The notes beneath the pieces were generated by a model. It was not told where the DNA came from. It worked only from the letters and a program-made list of their open reading frames with translations, and did no database searches. From NCBI GenBank assembly GCA_030560485.1, contig JAKTTS010000111.1, positions 1 to 35,415 of the forward strand: a DNA stretch of 35,415 nt, written 5' to 3'. The position numbers were made by a program, and so were the translations under genes. The stretch is from Ascoidea tarda (nom. inval.). Lineage: Eukaryota > Ascomycota > Saccharomycetes > Ascoideales > Ascoideaceae. The stretch's first letter is position 1, and the number at the start of each line of letters is the position of its first letter. Below, piece by piece: positions 29,193 to 35,415 of this stretch.

Positions 29193-29748
29193 CTTTGGGT
29201 GGTATAGCAATTGGGGAAGCTTGACAATCTGCAAATAGAGTAGCAATAGCAATAGCAGGACAATGCGATTGTGTGGATGTGTTGGAGCTCAATAGTGTGG
29301 ATAAACAAGCAGCAGTGGCAGTAAGTGCTGAGGAAGCATTGTTCAAAGTCAGTCTCCCTCACAAAGTCTCTTTCCAGCCAATAACACCTACCTCTGCTAG
29401 TATCCCATTAAGGCCTTGGGGTTGCTTAAAAAGACTCATGAAATTTTGCTCTTTCTTCCCAGTTGACTCAAAAAGTGGACAGAAACCAACACAAGGTTTC
29501 GTAGTTCAGATGCCAGACATTTCTGCAACAACTGCACTCACAGTCCTACAGTCCTACAGTCTACAGGCGAGGGTTTAGACGAGGTGAATAGTCTGTTTTG
29601 CTCGAGTATTGATTTGGTTCATTAGGTTAGAACAGAACAAACCTTAACGGCGAAAGAAAAGTGTATATTTAGATTTTAAGGCAGGAGCTGTATTGAGGTA
29701 TATTTTGACTTGTATCAGCAGCTGTCTATGCTTGTTGTTTATTTCTTC
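29193..29748. other. Promoter of the coiled-coil gene and RFC1 3' flank
   Basis: This 556-bp interval lies between tandem minus-strand genes. It has mixed composition with short tandem repeats: CAGTCCTACAGTCCTACAGT (about 29540-29559) and GTAGCAATAGCAATAGCAGG (about 29240-29259). The plus frame at 29273-29578 does not resemble a protein family. Confidence 0.55.
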
Positions 29749-32700
29749 TCATTTCTTCTTTCTGGGAGCTCTTCTGGTCGTAGCACTGCCTTTTGTTGTC
29801 TTGGTGGCTCTTGGTTTGGCTGTTGATGCCTTTGTCTTGATTGCCTTGGGCTTTTTGGCCTTGATTAGCTTGTCCTTTGTGATGTCCTCGTCCTTCTTCT
29901 TGTCGTCGTCATCGTCATCGTCGTCTGCTTTGTCCTCAGCAGTGTCGTCCTCAACAACATCTTCCAAGTCTGGCTGTGCTGAAGAGATACCACCTTTTCC
30001 AGCAGTGGTCAAGCCTGGTCTGTTGATTGCCACTGGGTGTTTCGCCAGATTGTACTTCCTGGTAAATCCCGATTTCACTTGTGTTGGTAACTGTTTTGCT
30101 ACTGTCTCTGCTTTATATGGGTTATTTCCCATAGAAAACTCCAAAATGCTCTCCCAGTCTTCCTTTGAGAGGTAATAGTTATCCAACAACTCAATGACCT
30201 CCTCTATGCCTCCAGATCCATTTTCAAGTAGCGGTTTACACATTTTTCCACTCATCAACTGAAAATAATCCAATCGTAAATCAAACTTCTTGGTTAGTGT
30301 TCGTAATTTACAATGATAGTTGATTTCTTGTAATAACCGCAAATACTTATTAGTCTTTGAATTATTACCCAACCAGCTAGTAAATTTAATTCTCCCAGCT
30401 ATCTGTCCATTAATAATCAAACTGGGTCTGATTGATGACATAATCCCATGCAATGGCATCAAACTCCATAGTTGTTCAGAGCTGTGAATCTTATAATCAA
30501 TTAAATCTGCCTCAGACATAGAATCGGCTGCCTTTGAAACCAACTCCAAATGACTCAATTGAGTGTTTTGCGGCCTGGTGTTGAGATAATTTTCTTGAAC
30601 CATTAATGGTGTGAAATCATGATCATCAAAATAATATTCAATTTTTTTATTTAAATCAACATCAGAATTAGGTGACCATATAGACCCACTTAGATATTTC
30701 CCAGTTATATCAAATGATTTTAATGCAACATTTTTTTTCCAAGCATCTGATATCTTTGCGCTATTCGAATTGTCAATCGTCTTTTCGGTTCTTGATATTG
30801 TTGACAAAAGATTGATTATTTGTCTAATATCATTTCTTGTACATTCCACTAATTGTTCAATAGAATTTGGATCCAATTTCAATTTTTCCCTGTAAGCAAT
30901 TGTCATTAATCGTGATTTCATTTCTATTGCTGATGGTCTTCTAAATGGGATATCAAGACAAACCTTATCAAATGGTCTCATCTTTGGAGATGACTTATCA
31001 TTGCATATTAAAATAATTGGAATAGATGTCTTGCGGCAAAAACTACTCAAAGCACCAACACCTCCTCTATCTCCACTTGACATACCATCAACTTCATCCA
31101 TAATTAAACAAAACTTCTTTTTTTCCGTCTCGCTCACTTGATTTCCATGTGAATCAAAATAACCCATTAAGGAGTTATTATTCAATATACTTTTAATCCC
31201 ATTATTCAAAAGTTTTTTAGATCTCACATCAGATGCATTTCTTTCCAAAATATCATAATTCAATGTTTTAGCTACTAGATGTGCAGCTGTTGTCTTTCCA
31301 ATCCCTGGAGGTCCCGATATAAGAACAGCAGGAAAGAGATCACCATAGAATTTAAACCCTTTACGTTTGTTTTGATCCCAATTTTGTAACCACTGATTTA
31401 GCTTATTAACTCCACTTTTGTTACCACATATCTGTTGAAGATTAGTTGGAGCGTATTTGTCTGTCCATAATTTTTCATCATCAGGTTTCATTGAGGGCTT
31501 GACGTAGCTGTCATTAATTTGATTATTAGTGTTATTATTGGTGTTATTTTCGGCATCTATTTTAGCTCTTTTTTTTTTCAATTCCTTTTCTCTTTGAATG
31601 GCTTCTTCTTCTTCTTTTTTGGCAGCATCAAGTATTTTTTCTTCCTCCAATTTTCTTTTTTCTATAGCCTTTTTGGCTAATTCGTTATCACTACCACCAG
31701 CTTCAGGCAGTCCGTTGATTAATTGACAAAACCCATCTTCCGTAGTAGTTTTTATGTCAAGATCCATGATTTTTTTAACTTTGGATGGTCCAGCATCAGA
31801 ACCAAGCACAACAAAAGAAGTCTTTTTCGATATTGATTTAGTAACCTTAGCACCATATCTTTTAGCTAAATTTTCTGCATCTGGTCTACTCAAATGAGGA
31901 AAAACACCTGTAAAAACAATTGTTAAACCAGCAAGACAATCGGGTTTTCCAACTGGTAGCTCAAAACTCAAATCTGATTCTTGATTTTGTTTGGAAGCAT
32001 TGACAGCAAAAAAATTAAAAGTCTTTGGATCATAATCAGATACATCAGGTAATTCAGCATCAGGGATTTTTTTGAGTAAGTTTAATGCACTATTCGTCAG
32101 CGATTGTTCATCTTTTTTAACAGTTTTTTTACTTTTTACTCGTGAAGTTGTAGAAGCTCTTTTTGAAGAGCTCCTTGGTTTAGTTTCTGCTATTAGTTTT
32201 GAAATTGGCTTTGAATAATTCAATTCTGCAAGCTCAGCTTTGAGAGATTCTTTTTTACTTTCAGTTCTTCTTTGAGCAGGCTTTCTGGTTTTGCTGGTTA
32301 CTTGCACAAATTCCTCATCATCATTGTTAAAATCATCATCATTATCCTCATGATTATCATCAAAATTATCGTCATCAGAAATTGTATCAATAACCTTATT
32401 TTCGGGTTTAGCTTGTGCTCTAGTTCTCAATCTAGCACTATTCATTTTAAAATAATCCAAAGATTCAATTGGAGTTAATTTTTCTTTTGTTGCTGGGACA
32501 TTTCTCTTGACCCTTTTTTTGGGAGGTTGTACAACTTCAGCAATTTCATCATCGTTTTCATCATCGTTTTCATCATCATCATCATCTTCATCATCATCAA
32601 TGTTAATTACGCGAGTTCTTCTTCTTGATGGTTTTTTTGCTGAAATAGCTTTGGAAGTATTAGAACGCTATTTACAAACAGGAAAAATCAAATCGAAAAT

Positions 32701-32834
32701 AGAAAATTAATAATTGTTGTTAGTTATTCGATTTAGACCAGATAATTCAAAAAATAAACTGGGCAAAATTTAGGAAATTGACATACTGAGGAACGCGTTC
32801 CTGAGGAAGAGAAAAAAGAAGTGATGTCTACCAT
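29749..32834 (-). CDS. RFC1: Replication factor C large subunit (two exons)
   Basis: Rfc1 is the large subunit of the clamp loader that opens PCNA at primer ends. Exon 1 is 32834-32787 (16 codons) and exon 2 is 32667-29749, giving 988 aa (861 in S. cerevisiae). The intron (32668-32786) has donor GTATGT, branch TAACTAAC (32719-32726) and acceptor TAG, phase 0. The spliced N-terminus MVDITSFF matches yeast MVNISDFF, the PCNA-interacting segment. An acidic region and NLS-like PPKKRVKR follow. A BRCT domain spans about 256-345 (GLTIVFTGVFPHL, RYGAKVTKSISKKTSFVVLG). The AAA+ core has Walker A GPPGIGKTT at 468-476 and Walker B MDEVDG at 539-544. The RFC1 C-terminal domain includes FDDHDFTPLMVQENYL and SSEQLWSLMPLHGIMS. 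The tail is Lys/Ala-rich. The frame without exon 1 would start at a TTG (32460), so the spliced model is required. Confidence 0.95.
32668..32786 (-). other. RFC1 spliceosomal intron
   Basis: This 119-nt intron has GTATGT at its 5' end (32786-32781), a TAACTAAC branch site and TAAATAG at its 3' end. In-frame stops in both directions inside it show that it must be removed to join the conserved MVDITSFF peptide to the rest. Confidence 0.88.
32793..32798. promoter_or_regulatory. ACGCGT (MCB-type) site in RFC1 exon 1
   Basis: ACGCGT is the MluI cell-cycle box bound by MBF (Mbp1/Swi6), which drives G1/S genes including replication factors in S. cerevisiae. Here it lies within coding exon 1, centred in a 14-bp perfect palindrome AGGAACGCGTTCCT (32789-32802), about 36 nt downstream of the ATG. 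Confidence 0.6.
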
Positions 32835-33146
32835 ATAGAATCAGTAACAATTCTTAGAATAAAGTTCCACGTTGACAGTAAAACGATATTGCTTTTGTAT
32901 GAATTGAATATAGATAATTGAATCTCCTTAAGTGATAATGCGATGCTGAACCATTTGTTTTGAATCAAATGGACAAAAAAAAGGCTCTGAAAATCTGAAC
33001 GGGATCGAAAATTACATTTTGGTACAAAATAAAGATAAATTACAGACAAAGTAGAAATCAATTAGAAATCAGTTATGGATTAATTGTAAATATACAAACT
33101 ACAGACAAATTAGATCTCAAATACATGGGATGAAAAGCAGAAACTG
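32835..33146. other. RFC1 promoter and JmjC gene 3' flank
   Basis: These 312 bp separate tandem minus-strand genes. Near-repeats of ACAGACAAAnTAGAnnTCA occur at about 33043-33060 and 33101-33119. The minus frame 32828-33061 overlapping it is not family-like. No ACGCGT occurs here, so the only MCB-type site near RFC1 is the exonic one. Confidence 0.55.
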
Positions 33147-34727
33147 TCATATTTTGAATCTCTTCTTCAAATACTCGTTATATGACACTAATGTTCTTTT
33201 GAAGTCGTTCTCCCAAAACTTATCATTGTATGGCTGGTTGAATGAATGGCTATCTGGAGGAAAAAACCAGTAATTGATAGCCACATGAATGTTGTTCGAA
33301 GGATGGCAAATAGAAAACCCATCCTTTTTCTCTTCTCCAAACGAAGATACCTCATGAAACCAACCACATGGAAGAAACAACATCTGCCCTGGTTTGAGAG
33401 TAACTTCTACTGGAATTGCTTTGAAAAATCTGGGATATTTCGTAGAAGCTGCTTTCACCAAGTTTCTGTGATTAGAAATATCCTCTAAATGCAATAGTAT
33501 GGGAGGGATCTTTGAAAAGGATGGTGGATCCAATTTCTTCTTTGAAGCGTTTTCATTGCAATTACTCAGGTTGTTTTCAATTATTGCTCCATCACTTCTA
33601 ACTTTTTGCCAACTAGGTGCGTTATTATTTGTTTTATAATCAATTATGCCCGATTCGTATATTATATCAACATCACCAACAGTGTAAAGATTTTCAGCCT
33701 CACTTGGTGCAAATATTGTAAATCTTTTGGTTCCAGTTATTGGAATATATAAATTATCTGCATGGTCATGGTGTAGGCCTGATGAGGTCCCACCAGTTGG
33801 CAAAAGCTTGCCAAAGCCTAGGTCATCTTTTTTTATATCTATTTTGTCTAAAATAAATGATTTTGTATGTGATGATGAAGAACCAACCCACAAGTTTATT
33901 TGTTGAGATACTAGATTCAAAAATGATGGTCTTATAGGAAGACTGATTTCGTGCTTTAAAGAGTATGTTAATGGCGTCTGAAATAGTTGAAACAATCTTG
34001 TACAAGCTTCCAATAAGTACAAAGGATTTTTTTCAAATTCCTTACTAATTAAAAGATCGTCATGTTTATTATTTTCAGAGTCTTCGCTCTGGTCACCAAC
34101 ACTTTCTGTTTCACTGTTGTTCATTTCATCAAAGTCATCATGCATATTTTCCATATCAAAATCAAAATCATCTAGTGAATCATCATTGTCATCACCATTA
34201 TCATTAATATCATTAATATCATTATTGTCAAAAGAATTTGGCTTATAACTTCGAGGATTATTGTTGAAATCTAAAATCTCTTCATTTTCACCTTCATTTT
34301 CATCGGAACTTTCTTCAATGTTGTTATTTTCATGGGGCTCTTCATTATAATATTGGGTTGTCAAATAAAGGTCTTCATTGCCAACATAGAGTGCTTCAAT
34401 AAAATCTTGAAACTGCATTTTTGTTTTAGCAATTCCTGAACCAAAACCTCCTTGGAATTTTTTTTCAATTTGCAAAACCGGAGAGTTGTTATCATCGTCT
34501 TTCAAAAAGTCAACAATGTTTTCAGGTCGAAATTGCTGAAATAAATAATTTCCATTTTCTTTGAACTCATTCAAGATATCGTCAATTACAACCGGAGTCC
34601 TAGTTCTAACATATTTTTCATAAAACTCTGAGGAAGAAATGGAATTTAATTTGATTGAGTCCAATTTTTGTTTTCTTTGCAAAGGCTTAAAACCTTTGTA
34701 TCTGTTGGTGATTGTGTCTTTTTTCAT
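33147..34727 (-). CDS. JmjC/cupin-8 domain 2-oxoglutarate dioxygenase-like protein
   Basis: JmjC proteins are Fe(II)/2-oxoglutarate oxygenases that hydroxylate or demethylate proteins, or modify RNA. The 526-aa product has the cupin-8 opening RTRTPVVIDDIL (about 41-52). The iron site is LHHDHADNLY with H319 and D321, then PITGTKRFTIF. The third ligand is H458 in PGQMLFLPCGWFHEV, followed by HVAINYWFFPPD. All three iron ligands are present, so it is probably active. A large acidic Asn/Asp/Glu insert (about 137-220) interrupts the domain. No PHD, ARID or zinc-finger modules are present, so it differs from the five S. cerevisiae JmjC proteins. It looks closer to stand-alone types such as JMJD7 or fission-yeast Jmj proteins. 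The substrate cannot be told. The open frame extends to a TTG at 34742; the first ATG is 34727. Confidence 0.85.
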   Translation of the reverse strand: MKKDTITNRYKGFKPLQRKQKLDSIKLNSISSSEFYEKYVRTRTPVVIDDILNEFKENGNYLFQQFRPENIVDFLKDDDNNSPVLQIEKKFQGGFGSGIAKTKMQFQDFIEALYVGNEDLYLTTQYYNEEPHENNNIEESSDENEGENEEILDFNNNPRSYKPNSFDNNDINDINDNGDDNDDSLDDFDFDMENMHDDFDEMNNSETESVGDQSEDSENNKHDDLLISKEFEKNPLYLLEACTRLFQLFQTPLTYSLKHEISLPIRPSFLNLVSQQINLWVGSSSSHTKSFILDKIDIKKDDLGFGKLLPTGGTSSGLHHDHADNLYIPITGTKRFTIFAPSEAENLYTVGDVDIIYESGIIDYKTNNNAPSWQKVRSDGAIIENNLSNCNENASKKKLDPPSFSKIPPILLHLEDISNHRNLVKAASTKYPRFFKAIPVEVTLKPGQMLFLPCGWFHEVSSFGEEKKDGFSICHPSNNIHVAINYWFFPPDSHSFNQPYNDKFWENDFKRTLVSYNEYLKKRFKI

Positions 34728-35092
34728 TATTATAACTGTCAAAATTGGTCTATTGTTTTTTGGAAAGAGAAATTAAAAGGTCCAGCTCCCACTCTATCCA
34801 CTGCTGTATACCATAAAAACAAATTCGAAATGGCTATATCTTAAATCAAGATAATAAGAAAATGTGTGTTTGTTGTTTATCGCTACCAAAAAAACCGGAA
34901 ATCGAATCAGAGACTGGCGCCAACAGGACGGGGCGTCTTTTCATTGGCCAATCAAAGGCATCAGAGCAATATCTCAGGAAATGGGGAGAAACTGGCAGTA
35001 AAAAAAAGAATTGGATAATTGCAATTTGTTTCTGGAAGGATTGTGGTTATTCTTGTTATCATAGTTATTAATTGGTCGATCTTTCCGAAAAA
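34728..35092. promoter_or_regulatory. Divergent JmjC/SHB17 promoter with palindromic CCAAT
   Basis: ATTGGCCAAT (34943-34952) is a perfect palindrome of two overlapping CCAAT boxes, the core recognised by the Hap2/3/4/5 complex. It lies 141 bp from the SHB17 ATG and 216 bp from the JmjC ATG. TGGCGCCA (34915-34922), another perfect palindrome, lies just upstream. The + frame at 34862-35071 is not family-like. Confidence 0.6.
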
Positions 35093-35415
35093 ATGCCTTC
35101 TACACCAACTCCAAGAGTGATTTTCATTCGTCATGGTCAAACAGCATGGTCCAAGTCTGGTCAATACACTTCATTTACTGACCTATCTCTTACTGAATAT
35201 GGGGTCAAGCAGATGAAGGCAACAGGAAAAGCAGTTGTTAATACAATTATACTCCCCGAAAATGTTACAAAGATAATTTGCTCTCCAAGAAAGAGGGCCA
35301 AAGAGTCGATCGGTATTATTATGGACTATATCCCAGAATCTGAGAAATCGCATATTGTGTTTGAAGTCAATGAAAACATCAGGGAATGGGAATATGGTGA
35401 TTATGAAGGATTGTT
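35093..35415 (+). CDS. SHB17: Sedoheptulose-1,7-bisphosphatase, 5' part (runs off window)
   Basis: Shb17 is a histidine-phosphatase-superfamily enzyme that dephosphorylates sedoheptulose 1,7-bisphosphate. It feeds the non-oxidative pentose phosphate pathway in riboneogenesis. The 107 codons in the window begin MPSTPTPRVIFIRHGQTAWS, with the catalytic RHG (H14 is the phosphohistidine). They continue KSGQYTSFTDLSLTEYG, ICSPRKRAKES with the second conserved Arg region, and REWEYGDYEGL. Yeast Shb17 reads MPSLTPRCIIVRHGQTEWSKSGQYTGLTDL at its start and DLREWEYGDYEG further on, so the match is close. The start is the only ATG before the conserved block. The remainder, with the second catalytic His, lies outside the window. 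Confidence 0.93.
   Translation, partial: MPSTPTPRVIFIRHGQTAWSKSGQYTSFTDLSLTEYGVKQMKATGKAVVNTIILPENVTKIICSPRKRAKESIGIIMDYIPESEKSHIVFEVNENIREWEYGDYEGL

Noticed and set aside
29193-29252. N-terminal extension of the coiled-coil protein to 29252
   Set aside because: The first codon is TTG. The extension adds a second hydrophobic stretch, but the first ATG pair (29192-29187) precedes a clear anchor helix. A TTTGCAG acceptor-like word here lacks a branch site.
32458-32460. RFC1 starting at 32460
   Set aside because: The codon is TTG and the frame stays open upstream to an intron acceptor. Splicing to 32834 restores the conserved MVDITSFF start.
1-35415. CRISPR arrays, prophage, transposons or LTR elements
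   Set aside because: No direct-repeat/spacer array, transposase, reverse transcriptase, integrase or terminal repeats were seen. The window is ordinary yeast chromosomal DNA.

Overview
This window is nuclear DNA from a budding yeast (Saccharomycotina). Genes are compact and mostly intronless. The three introns found are short (87-119 nt), with GTATGK or GTAAGT donors and TACTAAC-like branch points. The protein set matches yeast orthologs gene by gene: Wss1, Rtt102, Nud1, Dbf4, Ant1, Srp1, Bcp1, a Ctp1/YFR045W-type carrier, a Chs1-type chitin synthase, Rfc1 and Shb17. Coding DNA is AT-rich and full of poly-Asn, Asp/Glu and Ser/Gln microsatellites. A canonical eIF3f gene, absent from Saccharomyces cerevisiae, places the species outside the S. 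cerevisiae group. I cannot name the genus. All names rest on reading translations against remembered family sequences; no search was run.

Layout. 1-986 (-) is the 5' part of WSS1, a DNA-protein-crosslink protease, cut by the window edge. It diverges from RTT102 at 1209-1922 (+), a SWI/SNF-RSC subunit lying in an unusually GC-rich block. 2179-6693 (+) is NUD1, a spindle-pole LRR scaffold with a very long low-complexity N-terminus. 7729-7911 (+) is a 60-residue Cys-rich protein I do not recognise. 9203-11935 (+) is DBF4, the Cdc7 activator. ANT1 (12452-13594, -), a peroxisomal ATP carrier, and SRP1 (14266-15933, +), importin alpha, share a divergent promoter. BCP1 (17120-18106, -) and eIF3f (18395-19318, +) share another. 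19576-20941 (-) is a three-exon mitochondrial carrier gene. About 3.3 kb without a recognisable gene follows (20942-24206), holding a perfect hairpin and, at its right end, a GC-rich promoter. 24207-27449 (+) is the chitin synthase. Three minus-strand genes then lie in tandem: a membrane-anchored coiled-coil protein with two GILK motifs (27663-29192), RFC1 with a 48-nt first exon (29749-32834), and a JmjC-domain dioxygenase (33147-34727). SHB17 starts at 35093 (+) and runs off the window.

How the genes relate. This is ordinary eukaryotic gene order, not an operon or defence system. Several genes serve chromosome duplication and segregation (DBF4, RFC1, NUD1, WSS1, RTT102), but nothing shows co-regulation beyond shared divergent promoters. 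BCP1 and eIF3f are both translation-linked and share a promoter with a palindromic CACGTG arrangement. Four ORFs open to TTG or GTG codons; I moved those starts to ATG or to upstream exons (RTT102, the coiled-coil gene, RFC1, JmjC).

The points most worth a second look are the split RFC1 N-terminus with an MCB palindrome inside its mini-exon, the orphan Cys/His-rich mini-protein, the coiled-coil protein with twin PP1-docking-like motifs, the gene-poor interval with its hairpin, the retained eIF3f, the near absence of CTG codons, and the GC-rich islands upstream of genes in an AT-rich genome.
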